From: Bodo saltans
Lineage: Eukaryota > Euglenozoa > Kinetoplastea > Eubodonida > Bodonidae
Length of the DNA stretch: 64,000 nt
Direction of reading: 5' to 3'
NCBI GenBank assembly: GCA_001460835.1
Contig: CYKH01001901.1
Span: 1,484-65,483 of the forward strand
Numbering within the stretch: position 1 is the first letter of the stretch; every line of letters starts with the position of its first letter. Below the pieces are notes generated by a model that made no database searches, was not told the origin of the DNA, and saw nothing but the letters and a program-made list of their open reading frames with translations. Below are positions 56,364 to 64,000 of this stretch, in pieces. A program made the position numbers and the translations under genes.

Positions 56364-57194
56364 ATGCATCAGCTATTGAGGGGTATCCTGTATTTACTGT
56401 TCCTCTTGGGAATACTGCTTGTGCTCGACACAATGGAATCGTTTATGGTCGATGACGAAGCGAAGTCCGACTCGGAGTTCCTTAGCGAGCTCCTCCTTAG
56501 GTATGCCAAGGATTTGGATGCGGAAAAGATTCGGAAAGTTTTGCGCGTCTCGGGAGTGAACCCGAACGTCAAGAGCACCAAAGGCGGCGCGTTGTTTTTG
56601 GTGGTTCACCGCGATGAGGAATCGGAAGCGATGCTTGCCTCACTTGACGAGCTCCTCAAGCACCCAGATACCAACCCCAACGGTGCGGGAAATCACTGGC
56701 CAGTGCTCAAGGTTGCCATCGTGAAAGGCCATGACAGAGCCGTTCAGCGTTTGCTCAAGCATCCTAGGACCAAGCGAGTTATCCATCCGTCTGGACTCAG
56801 CTGCACTGTCATTGAACGCCTTCCAGAAGAAGTTAGTCTTGCGGAAGATGCCGACGCCGCTCAATGCGTGAAGGACCACCCTCGTTATGGGTCTGGTGCC
56901 AAGCTTGCAGCGAAAGCGGCTGCAGCTGCAATGGAAGACCAAGTGAATCACGTGCGCCTTCGAGATATTGACTGGTCCAATCCGTTCCAACCGATTCATA
57001 AAGGACAACGTCCGCCGCTGCAACAATACGTGATGAATCCTGAGGCGATGAATCCTGAGGCGTTTGATAACATCGTTGATGCTGCGCGATACTATGTCTT
57101 TGGTCGGCCATGGACAGGCATTGAGCTCACGGTTCTGTTGACCTTGACCGCTATTCAAGGCACATTGGGTTTCATTGTGCTTCGCCGGGCCTGA
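56364..57194 (+). CDS. ankyrin-like protein with membrane segments at both ends
   Basis: A 276-residue protein. Residues 5-22 form a hydrophobic N-terminal anchor or signal sequence (RGILYLLFLLGILLVLDTM). The middle contains ankyrin-like units (VNPNVKSTKGGALFLVVH, ASLDELLKHPDTNPNGAGNH, LKVAIVKGHDRAVQRLLKHP). A second hydrophobic segment (IELTVLLTLTAIQGTLGFIV) ends the chain. A perfect 15-bp tandem duplication (57033-57047 and 57048-57062) encodes MNPEA twice. No family is assigned. The first ATG of the open frame is 56364. Confidence 0.7.
   Translation: MHQLLRGILYLLFLLGILLVLDTMESFMVDDEAKSDSEFLSELLLRYAKDLDAEKIRKVLRVSGVNPNVKSTKGGALFLVVHRDEESEAMLASLDELLKHPDTNPNGAGNHWPVLKVAIVKGHDRAVQRLLKHPRTKRVIHPSGLSCTVIERLPEEVSLAEDADAAQCVKDHPRYGSGAKLAAKAAAAAMEDQVNHVRLRDIDWSNPFQPIHKGQRPPLQQYVMNPEAMNPEAFDNIVDAARYYVFGRPWTGIELTVLLTLTAIQGTLGFIVLRRA
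57033..57062 (+). repeat. perfect 15-bp tandem duplication (MNPEA twice)
   Basis: The 15-bp unit atgaatcctgaggcg occurs twice in a row and keeps the reading frame, adding five residues to the host protein. Identity of the copies indicates a recent event. Confidence 0.95.
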
Positions 57195-57380
57195 CAAGAG
57201 AGTCACATCAGTAGTAATGCCGTATCGTCATATTATCCACGCAGTTGATCGCGTGCCCATGCACCACAACATCATTTTGCCTGCCTCGTTGATTCTGGAG
57301 AAAATAAATGATCGTGGCTCTTTGTATTTTCACCTCAAACGTGATCAACACAAATTAAGAACCAACTTAAAGCAACAACG

Positions 57381-57983
57381 ATGGCAGCTCCCACAGATGC
57401 GCAGCGCGTACACGCACGAACCCTACTTCAACGCAAGCTGACAGACGCGCCGTATTTCAAGAACAGTCCTGAGAAGCTGGAGCCGTTTGTGGTGGGCATT
57501 GAGGCCAGCATGTTTGCCTCTAAGGTGTCAAGCAGTGCGTTTCGAGATCATTTGCTTGCCATCGTCTCTAACGTGACGAAACTTCTGACAGTCGTTCAGG
57601 ACTTTGATCCGGCCGAACTCGGGTCCATGCACCCGCAGGACATTCTTGATAAGAAGAGCAAAGAGCGGCAAGAGAAGCGCAGCGCGAAACGGTCGCGAGA
57701 AACCCAAATCAAAGACGATACGAGTATCATTTGCACGAATTGCGGTCTTCCCCGAATGACAAGGCTCAACCTCAATAGGATGGGTCTCGACTCGGAGGAG
57801 CTCGGTTCTCAGTATGAGTACAACTTTGAGACAGTTTGTCAATGCGGTAATGACACGATTGAATTAAAGATCAATCGGTTAGACGACTCGTCCTCGTCGG
57901 ACTCCGACACCGCCAGTGCGTCGTCGGCACGCCAGCGGAGGCGAAACGAGACTCCAGCGGACTCTGCTAATATCAAGCCCTGA
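57381..57983 (+). CDS. TFIIS central-domain-like protein with zinc-ribbon-like C-terminus
   Basis: A 200-residue protein. Residues about 8-100 fit the TFIIS central (TFS2M) domain: RTLLQRKLTDAPYF, VVGIEASMFASKV, FRDHLLAIVSNVTKL and PAELGSMHPQDILDKKSKER, the last equivalent to the Met-rich end helix of TFIIS. A basic linker with KRSAKRSRE follows. Next comes a zinc-binding module with C118/C121 (ICTNCG) and C153/C155 (VCQCG). It lacks the Asp-Glu hairpin that TFIIS uses to stimulate RNA cleavage, so transcript-cleavage activity is doubtful. The C-terminus is Ser/Asp-rich. Role in RNA polymerase II or III transcription is an inference. The ATG at 57381 directly follows an A-rich leader. Confidence 0.75.
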   Translation: MAAPTDAQRVHARTLLQRKLTDAPYFKNSPEKLEPFVVGIEASMFASKVSSSAFRDHLLAIVSNVTKLLTVVQDFDPAELGSMHPQDILDKKSKERQEKRSAKRSRETQIKDDTSIICTNCGLPRMTRLNLNRMGLDSEELGSQYEYNFETVCQCGNDTIELKINRLDDSSSSDSDTASASSARQRRRNETPADSANIKP

Positions 57984-58108
57984 GAAGCAATCTCTTGGCG
58001 CCAATTTTCTAGTTTCTAGTATGTTGTCCCGCTTCTGCGCAAGACTTCATTACTCTTTTTCTTAAGGCACACTAGTTTGTCAATTTTTGAAAGAGACACA
58101 ACGAGAAG

Positions 58109-58666
58109 ATGGCCTCTACGTTGTCACCATCTCTGCCCGCCAACACCCCCTCGTCCTCTAACGCGCTCCCCCTTCCTGTCGTGTGGACCCAGCGTATTCA
58201 TGACGTGTACCTCACTGCAAACGTGCTGGAACCACAAAGCGTGTTTGTGGAGTTTCATGCAACAGAAGTCCTTATCCGATGCCAACAGCATGTCGGAGAT
58301 GAACAAAAGCAGTACCAGTTGTCACTGTCGTTGTTTGCTCCCATTGATGTGCCTCGCTGTGAGTACATCGTGTTAACACGAGGCATTCGCCTTAAGTTGA
58401 AAAAGGCTGCGCCTTCATCGGGTCGACCTGCTTTCTGGACGAGAATCACGGAGCAGAAGGTAAAACTTGCGCACGTCACGGTAGATTGGGATACGTGGAA
58501 AGATGAAGACGAACTTATTGAAGCAGATGATGAAGCCACTCAGGGCGCAGCGTTCTCTGAGATGATGGGCTTCCGCATGGCGAACGGTACTACGATTAGC
58601 GGTGGTGGGGATCCGAATGTGATTGCAGAATTGCAGCGAACCCTTCTTGCTGCGAAGAAGAGCTGA
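58109..58666 (+). CDS. p23/Sba1-type HSP90 co-chaperone (CS domain)
   Basis: A 185-residue protein with a CS (p23-like) domain at residues about 20-125. PVVWTQRIHDVYLTANVLEP matches the opening strands, VLIRCQQ and YQLSLSLFAPID the core. The Arg/Trp-containing RLKLKKA, FWTRIT and VDWDTWKDEDE match the end of the p23 domain, where the Trp contacts HSP90. Such proteins stabilise the closed ATP-bound form of HSP90. The C-terminal tail is acidic to mixed, as in the family, and the length is close to the usual 160-210 residues. The ATG at 58109 is the first in frame. Confidence 0.88.
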   Translation: MASTLSPSLPANTPSSSNALPLPVVWTQRIHDVYLTANVLEPQSVFVEFHATEVLIRCQQHVGDEQKQYQLSLSLFAPIDVPRCEYIVLTRGIRLKLKKAAPSSGRPAFWTRITEQKVKLAHVTVDWDTWKDEDELIEADDEATQGAAFSEMMGFRMANGTTISGGGDPNVIAELQRTLLAAKKS

Positions 58667-58839
58667 GGATGTGCTCCCACTTTCGTGCATCTACTGTAGT
58701 GGGGAGGGGGCTGTGGAACAACACTGTGCTTCATACTCTTGAGGATCTGAGGATCTTGACTCCGCAAGTTCCTTTCTTTGTTTTAGTGTTTTATCACATA
58801 GACACAGTACACCCTCTCTGTATATTACCATAATTAGTG

Positions 58840-61800
58840 ATGCGTCGTCGGTCGTCACACAATGAGAGCTCATCTGTTGCCGGTGGCCCACCAACGTCGG
58901 TCCTCAGCAGCGTTCAGTCGACCCAGAGCTTGAAGCCCAGCGAAGTGAACCGTGTGCGTCCGACGTCAGCGTTTGCAAAGAATTCTACGTTACCAAGTCA
59001 ATTGAGCGCCCCGCTTCAGCGCATGCATGACAATCAGCTCACAAGTGCCGCACCAACGTCAACCATCGGTCGTGAAGCACGTGAGCTCGCTAGTCGGATG
59101 CATGTAGACTTGGCTCACATCAAGGGATCTGTCGACTTGCAAACGCAGACAGACAGAGCTCTTGTGCTTTGTGCGGATCGACATTTCCATGCAACTGCAA
59201 AGATGTGGCTAAGCGCAGCGACGTCGTCTGCTCCGCACGAAGCAGTACCAACAGCGACTCCATCGTTTCACTTCGTGCCAATCAGCACCGCTCCACTGTT
59301 GTCTCTTAAACTTCAAGAAGGTCGAACCCTATCCTTCTTGAACTCGAGCCGCACCCAGCTGTCCACTCACGGTAGCAGCCGACACCATGCCCGTCATCGG
59401 CGCTCCACATCTGTCGATGGAGGAGGTTTGGTGCAGCTCGAGGACATGAGCACGTATCATCAATCGTACTACCCTGCCGACCATTGGGGGGCATCTGAAG
59501 ATGACGAACCAGGGCAAGTCATACGTGGCAATGTCATCAACAAATCGCAGGGCCAAAAAATCGTTGTGCATCCTCGGTGGAATGTGTCGAGTAAGCCCAA
59601 TCCTGAAACCGTAGCGGACCCTGCACCGTTGTCCGTGGAAGAACCAGCAGTATCATGGATTGCGCGCAAGAAAGCAGCGAAGCGGTCCTCCAGTGCCGAC
59701 AGCGCGAAAGGCGCATCAGGTGGTGGTGGAGGGCTTGCCTCTGGTACGTCAAATCAGCGAAGGCTGCGCTTTGAAGATCCAGATGGCATCATCCGACTTG
59801 GTGGTGGTCATGGACGGCCACCGTCATCCAACGCTCCTCAACAGCGGCCTGGTGGAGCAACAACTACAGGACAAGGACCTGTTCGCTCTGGGATTGCGGA
59901 TGAATCCTTGGAGCGCGTATTCGCCCCTACAACATTTGGTCAGTCATCTACTGGGCTTTGGTCACAAGTCTCAGAAGAGAAGGTGCGAGCGTTGTATCCA
60001 TCACACGCGCAGCCGCCACGAGCAGTAAGCCACTCACGAGACGCCGCCTCGGCAAGTGAAAGCAAAGCATTCTTTAGAGGCATCGGTGACGTCGGTAGCA
60101 AAGCACTGGGCTTGCACATCTACAAGGCAGCAGGGCCTCATGGCGGCGACAACAACGGCTCAGCAGCTGCTGCCACAAAGGATGAATTATATGTCCGCAA
60201 ACAGCTTCACGCAATGAACATCAACCTCTCCGGTTCCAGCAGTGGTGGTGCAGTGATGGACCATCCTCTATGGGGCGGAGTGGTGCTGTGCCGTTTGGTC
60301 AATGTGATTGTGCGACAATTCCTCCCTCGGCAACAACTGAAGGAAATTCCGATTCGGAATCAGAGTGGCATGGTATTCTCTGATGTGAAGGAGAACTACG
60401 TGAACGCGTTGACGCGCATCCGCGAGTTCCAAACTCCGAATGGGCTTGATCCCATCCCCCCAGGCCTTCTTTACCTTGACCCTAAAGAAGTCTTGGCTGG
60501 TGAAGCGCATGACACACTGTGGGCCTTGCTGGCAAAGCTCCTGGAAACGTTTGTGCTCAAGACAACAGATAGGCTCCCCTCCCCCCACAGCACGTCAAGT
60601 ACTCACGGAGCGTCCAATGCCATTGTCCAGGTTCCCGTGCTTGGAAGGTACTGCGAGGTCTACGCCGCGCGGAACATGTCACGACTTGAAGAGTCTGTGT
60701 GCCAGTTTTTGTTTGGGCTGGGAGTGCTCGTCGAGCCAACGAAGCATTCGATACCCGCCGACGATGATCTATCTGCTGCCCTCCTCCCTGGCCCCTTGGC
60801 AGCCCCATTTCTCCCTGAGAAGCGCAGTCGGTGGCATCTGAGGAGAACGCCATTTACCTCTATCTCGTTATCCTCTGTGTTTCCATACCTCAGCAACGGA
60901 TCAGCGCTCCTTGATGTCGTGTGCCACGTACTTGACGTCGACATCCCTGTGCACCGCAATCCACGTGTTCGAAACTTGTGTTTGGCAAACATCCGCCGAG
61001 CGCAAGATGAACTGCAGAAGCACTATCCCTCTAGGATATCCAATTTATTCCTGTGCGATCCTGTTCCCGTGTTTGAGGGCGACAAAGCTTTTATCCTCCT
61101 GTTGATGGAGGACATCATGCGCTTTGCGTCAAAAGCACCTCCGCGAAAATCACTGCCTGCCATAGACCAATCGCCATTTCTCCTTCCTGAGAAGTGGACC
61201 GCTGGCGTCGCTACAACGAGCTCTCAGTCCGGTGCGGCTGCGACGGGAGATGTACCTCCACTTAGCGCTGGCATGGCCAACGCAAGCTACGCATCGCAGT
61301 TTGTGCAGCCTGAGCGTCAAGCGTTCGTGTCACAAGCAACGAATGCCGCCACGGCAGCGCCGCACCATTGGACTCTTGCCGAGCTCGCTGGCCAGCGGGA
61401 CGACAGCATGGATGATGCGTCGTTCACCCCGCCCCCTCGTCAACGGGACATTCCTTCAACATTGCAACCAGAGCCTCATCCATTTACGATATCCAAGTCC
61501 AACCCGCCACCGAAACACATCAAACTTCGTGCAATGGGAGTGACGACCACAGCCCCAAGTTCGGGCCGCAGTATTGTTCCGTCAGATGAATCTCCTGAGG
61601 AGTTGTATGACGATGCGCCTGAGCCTCCGGCATTGCTCCCACGCCACTTGGAGTACCTTACCACCATGAAAGTTGAGGAAAGAGAATTGGCGTTTATTTC
61701 AGAGTGGCTTGCTCAAAAACTTGGCCGAGCGTATCTTTTTTTTTTCGAATCTCCTGAGGAGTTGTACGACGATGCGCCTGAGCCTCCGGCGTTGCTTCCA

Positions 61801-62238
61801 CGCCACTTGGAGTACCTGACCACCATGAAAGTTGAGGAAAGAGAATTGGCGTTTATTTCAGAGTGGCTTGCTCAAAAACTTGGCCGAGCGTATCGCTACC
61901 AGGCAGCCGATGCATCCTTCGATGTCAACGCCAAAGACCTTCGCCTGTCCCATCCATGCCTCATATTTTCAGATGGCGTCGTATTCTGCCACTTGGTGCG
62001 AATCCTCTCCTATCACAAATGCCCACAGCTAGACAATGTGCAAAAGGCACCAAAAACAACTGCTGCAAAGCGCAACAACATCAAGAAAGTTCTAGAGTAC
62101 CTTCGATTGGAACGAAAGACGCTTGTCGACTATGTTTTCCTAGAAGACGTTCTTGTAACAGGCGATCTCCGCGCGGTTGTACTTGTAATACGCGCCCTTC
62201 GGGCGTCATACAAGAACCACATTTCCTCTCACAAGTAA
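58840..62238 (+). CDS. multi calponin-homology (CH) domain protein with internal 53-residue duplication
   Basis: An 1132-residue protein. The first 440 residues are Ser/His/Gly-rich and unstructured. CH-type domains can be traced at about 455-577 (DHPLWGGVVLCRLVNVIV), about 664-764 (LSNGSALLDVVCHVLDVDIP) and about 997-1125 (FSDGVVFCHLVRILSYHKCP). All are divergent from classical actin-binding CH domains and are closer to the microtubule-linked kind. Residues 917-969 are repeated at 970-1022 (ESPEELYDDAPEPPALLPRH and onward), separated by a T-run that encodes LFFF. The ATG at 58840 follows a GTG-containing leader and is the first Met codon. A cytoskeletal or flagellar role is inferred from the domains. 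Confidence 0.78.
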   Translation: MRRRSSHNESSSVAGGPPTSVLSSVQSTQSLKPSEVNRVRPTSAFAKNSTLPSQLSAPLQRMHDNQLTSAAPTSTIGREARELASRMHVDLAHIKGSVDLQTQTDRALVLCADRHFHATAKMWLSAATSSAPHEAVPTATPSFHFVPISTAPLLSLKLQEGRTLSFLNSSRTQLSTHGSSRHHARHRRSTSVDGGGLVQLEDMSTYHQSYYPADHWGASEDDEPGQVIRGNVINKSQGQKIVVHPRWNVSSKPNPETVADPAPLSVEEPAVSWIARKKAAKRSSSADSAKGASGGGGGLASGTSNQRRLRFEDPDGIIRLGGGHGRPPSSNAPQQRPGGATTTGQGPVRSGIADESLERVFAPTTFGQSSTGLWSQVSEEKVRALYPSHAQPPRAVSHSRDAASASESKAFFRGIGDVGSKALGLHIYKAAGPHGGDNNGSAAAATKDELYVRKQLHAMNINLSGSSSGGAVMDHPLWGGVVLCRLVNVIVRQFLPRQQLKEIPIRNQSGMVFSDVKENYVNALTRIREFQTPNGLDPIPPGLLYLDPKEVLAGEAHDTLWALLAKLLETFVLKTTDRLPSPHSTSSTHGASNAIVQVPVLGRYCEVYAARNMSRLEESVCQFLFGLGVLVEPTKHSIPADDDLSAALLPGPLAAPFLPEKRSRWHLRRTPFTSISLSSVFPYLSNGSALLDVVCHVLDVDIPVHRNPRVRNLCLANIRRAQDELQKHYPSRISNLFLCDPVPVFEGDKAFILLLMEDIMRFASKAPPRKSLPAIDQSPFLLPEKWTAGVATTSSQSGAAATGDVPPLSAGMANASYASQFVQPERQAFVSQATNAATAAPHHWTLAELAGQRDDSMDDASFTPPPRQRDIPSTLQPEPHPFTISKSNPPPKHIKLRAMGVTTTAPSSGRSIVPSDESPEELYDDAPEPPALLPRHLEYLTTMKVEERELAFISEWLAQKLGRAYLFFFESPEELYDDAPEPPALLPRHLEYLTTMKVEERELAFISEWLAQKLGRAYRYQAADASFDVNAKDLRLSHPCLIFSDGVVFCHLVRILSYHKCPQLDNVQKAPKTTAAKRNNIKKVLEYLRLERKTLVDYVFLEDVLVTGDLRAVVLVIRALRASYKNHISSHK
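61588..61894 (+). repeat. in-frame 159-bp tandem duplication with poly-T junction
   Basis: The sequence at 61588-61735 recurs at 61747-61894, a period of 159 bp (53 codons). The copies differ at four bases, all in third codon positions and all in the first part, and none changes the protein. A run of ten T (61736-61745) lies at the junction. It is coded as LFFF. Confidence 0.93.
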
Positions 62239-62365
62239 TAGTTTCAGTTGACACGACACTGCATCTTCTGACGTCATATAAAAATCTCGCCAATAACATC
62301 CCAAAAAAAAACACAAACATACCTGATTCTTTGTTCTTGCTCTCCCACCACAGTTAGCCAAGGAA

Positions 62366-64000
62366 ATGGTGAACTTCACCGTCGAGGAGGTCCGTGCCCT
62401 CATGGACTCCAGCGACCAGATTCGTAACATGTCTGTCATTGCTCACGTCGATCACGGCAAGTCCACCCTTTCGGACTCGCTCGTCGGTGCCGCTGGTATC
62501 ATCAAGATGGAGGATGCCGGTGACAAGCGCCTGATGGACACCCGCGCGGACGAGATTGCCCGCGGTATCACCATCAAGTCGACTGCCATCTCGATGCATT
62601 ACCACGTTGGTGCGGATCTGATTGAGAACCTGGTGAACCGCGACTTCTTGATCAACCTGATCGACTCCCCCGGACACGTTGACTTCAGCTCTGAGGTGAC
62701 TGCTGCCCTCCGTGTGACCGATGGTGCGCTCGTCGTCGTCGACTGCGTCGAGGGCGTGTGCGTGCAGACCGAGACCGTGCTGCGCCAGGCGCTGACGGAG
62801 CGTATCCGCCCCGTTGTGTTCATCAACAAGGTTGACCGTGCCATTCTTGAGCTCCAGCTCGACCCCGAGGAGGCCTACCAGGGCTTCGTCAAGACGCTGC
62901 AGAACGTCAACGTCGTCATTGCCACCTACAACGACCCCTGCATGGGCGACCTGCAGGTGTCCCCCGAGAAGGGAACCGTTGCCATCGGCTCCGGCCTCCA
63001 GGCCTGGGCCTTCTCTCTGGTCCGCTTTGCGCGCATGTACGCCGCCAAGTTCGGTGCCGACGAGTCCAAGATGATGGAGCGCCTGTGGGGTGACAGCTTC
63101 TTCGACGCCAAGAACAAGAAGTGGATCCGCCAGGAGATCAACGCCGACGGCGAGCGCGTGCGCCGCGCCTTCTGCCAGTTCTGCCTTGACCCCATCTACC
63201 AGATCTTCGACGCCGTCATGACCGAGAAGAAGGAGAAGGTCGAGAAGATGCTCAAGGGCCTCAACATCACCCTCACCGCCGAGGAGCGCGAGCAGGTCCC
63301 CAAGAAGCTGCTCAAGACCATCATGATGAAGTTCCTGCCCGCCGCCGACACCCTGCTCCAGATGATCGTGAACCACCTGCCCTCCCCCAAGAAGGCCCAG
63401 GCGTACCGCGCTGAGATGCTGTACTCCGGCGAGCCCAAGGAGGACGACAAGTACTTCATGGGTATCAAGAACTGCGACCAGACCGCACCCCTGATTGTGT
63501 ACATCAGCAAGATGGTGCCCACTGCCGATAAGGGACGTTTCTTCGCCTTCGGCCGTATCTTCGCCGGTAAGGTCCGCAGCGGCCAGAAGGTCCGTATCAT
63601 GGGTAACAACTACGTGTACGGCAAGAAGCAGGATGTGTATGACGACAAGCCCGTGCAGCGCACCGTGCTGATGATGGGTCGCTACCAGGAGGCCGTCGAG
63701 GACATGCCTTGCGGTAACGTCTGCGGTCTCGTCGGTGTCGACAAGTACATCGTCAAGTCTGCCACCATCACCGACGACGGTGAGACCCCATACCCACTCC
63801 GCGACATGAAGTACTCCGTGTCCCCCGTCGTGCGTGTGGCCGTCGAGGCCAAGAACCCCGCCGACCTGCCCAAGCTGGTTGAGGGTCTGAAGCGCCTGGC
63901 CAAGTCCGATCCCCTGGTCGTCTGCTCCATCGAGGAGTCTGGCGAGCACATCGTTGCTGGTGCCGGTGAGCTCCATCTTGAAATTTGCCTGAAGGATCTT
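62366..64000 (+). CDS. EF2: elongation factor 2 (N-terminal 545 codons; runs off the window)
   Basis: The first 545 codons of the translocation GTPase that moves the ribosome along mRNA during translation elongation. The protein usually has about 846 residues, so the end lies beyond the window. G1 is AHVDHGKST (residues 26-34), G3 is DSPGHVDF and G4 is INKVDR. The switch I segment [18 protein letters not shown] is canonical. Domain II starts at about residue 360 ([20 protein letters not shown]). Codon usage is very strongly biased to C- and G-ending codons. The acceptor AG at 62352-62353, after ctttgttcttgctctccc, is 13 bases before the ATG. The assignment is secure. Confidence 0.97.
   Translation, partial: MVNFTVEEVRALMDSSDQIRNMSVIAHVDHGKSTLSDSLVGAAGIIKMEDAGDKRLMDTRADEIARGITIKSTAISMHYHVGADLIENLVNRDFLINLIDSPGHVDFSSEVTAALRVTDGALVVVDCVEGVCVQTETVLRQALTERIRPVVFINKVDRAILELQLDPEEAYQGFVKTLQNVNVVIATYNDPCMGDLQVSPEKGTVAIGSGLQAWAFSLVRFARMYAAKFGADESKMMERLWGDSFFDAKNKKWIRQEINADGERVRRAFCQFCLDPIYQIFDAVMTEKKEKVEKMLKGLNITLTAEEREQVPKKLLKTIMMKFLPAADTLLQMIVNHLPSPKKAQAYRAEMLYSGEPKEDDKYFMGIKNCDQTAPLIVYISKMVPTADKGRFFAFGRIFAGKVRSGQKVRIMGNNYVYGKKQDVYDDKPVQRTVLMMGRYQEAVEDMPCGNVCGLVGVDKYIVKSATITDDGETPYPLRDMKYSVSPVVRVAVEAKNPADLPKLVEGLKRLAKSDPLVVCSIEESGEHIVAGAGELHLEICLKDL

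Noticed and set aside
62354-63976. A 540-codon open frame on the minus strand opposite EF-2
   Set aside because: EF-2 on the + strand is certain and strongly codon-biased; avoidance of some codons leaves the opposite strand free of stops. The antisense translation is Leu/Val/Gly-rich, without a domain.
1-64000. Mobile elements, integrated virus-like elements or CRISPR arrays
   Set aside because: No transposase, reverse transcriptase, terminal repeats or spaced repeat arrays were seen. The only repeats are short tandem duplications, microsatellites and the H4 array.

Overview
The window looks like nuclear DNA of a free-living kinetoplastid, most like a bodonid such as Bodo saltans. Forty protein genes can be supported. 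All lie on the + strand, none shows an intron, they are packed about one per 1.6 kb, and most start codons follow a pyrimidine tract and an AG, as expected for spliced-leader trans-splicing of a polycistronic transcript. Histone H4 is of the divergent kinetoplastid kind. Secreted enzymes suited to digesting bacteria point to a bacterivore rather than a parasite. Two runs of exactly 300 N (31319-31618 and 52597-52896) are placeholder assembly gaps. No strand switch, tRNA, rRNA, CRISPR array or mobile element was recognised.

Layout. 0-13 kb: a TRAF-like RING protein, an IQ-motif protein, the snoRNP protein NOP10, guanylate kinase, a large probably mitochondrial helical protein ending in a PIN-like domain, a membrane protein, a TLDc-domain gene with a disturbed reading frame, and a membrane-anchored HIT/GalT-like enzyme. 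13-26 kb: bacterial-type RNase HII, ankyrin, leucine-rich-repeat, WW and coiled-coil proteins that look cytoskeletal or regulatory, and proteasome subunit beta 4. 26-36 kb: ESCRT-II VPS25, a DAO-type oxidoreductase, the SM protein VPS45, a gene crossing the first gap and broken by a 61-bp duplication, a mitochondrial helical-repeat protein, the TFIIA small subunit and an amino-acid permease. 37-51 kb: coiled-coil/PDZ and armadillo proteins, a secreted NlpC/P60 peptidase, a FYVE-alpha/beta-hydrolase fusion, a secreted gamma-glutamyl hydrolase, a WWE-WWE-PARP protein lacking the catalytic His and Glu, a TFIIS-N-like nuclear protein and acylphosphatase. 51.7-52.9 kb: the left edge of a tandem histone H4 array (726-bp unit) that runs into the second gap. 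53-64 kb: a membrane protein, a LARGE-like GT49 glycosyltransferase, an ankyrin-like membrane protein, a TFIIS-M/zinc-ribbon protein, p23 co-chaperone, a multi-CH-domain protein with a fresh internal duplication, and the first 545 codons of elongation factor 2.

Neighbours in such units are generally not functionally related, so adjacency is weak evidence here. Themes still recur: feeding and endolysosomal traffic (NlpC/P60, gamma-glutamyl hydrolase, VPS25, VPS45, FYVE protein), mitochondrial RNA handling (helical-repeat and PIN-like proteins), and basal transcription (TFIIA small subunit and two TFIIS-domain proteins). EF-2, H4, NOP10, NlpC/P60 and gamma-glutamyl hydrolase are visibly richer in C/G-ending codons than most neighbours, which suggests high expression. 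The most unusual architectures are the FYVE-hydrolase with a Cys nucleophile, the WWE-PARP pseudoenzyme and the GT49 enzyme.
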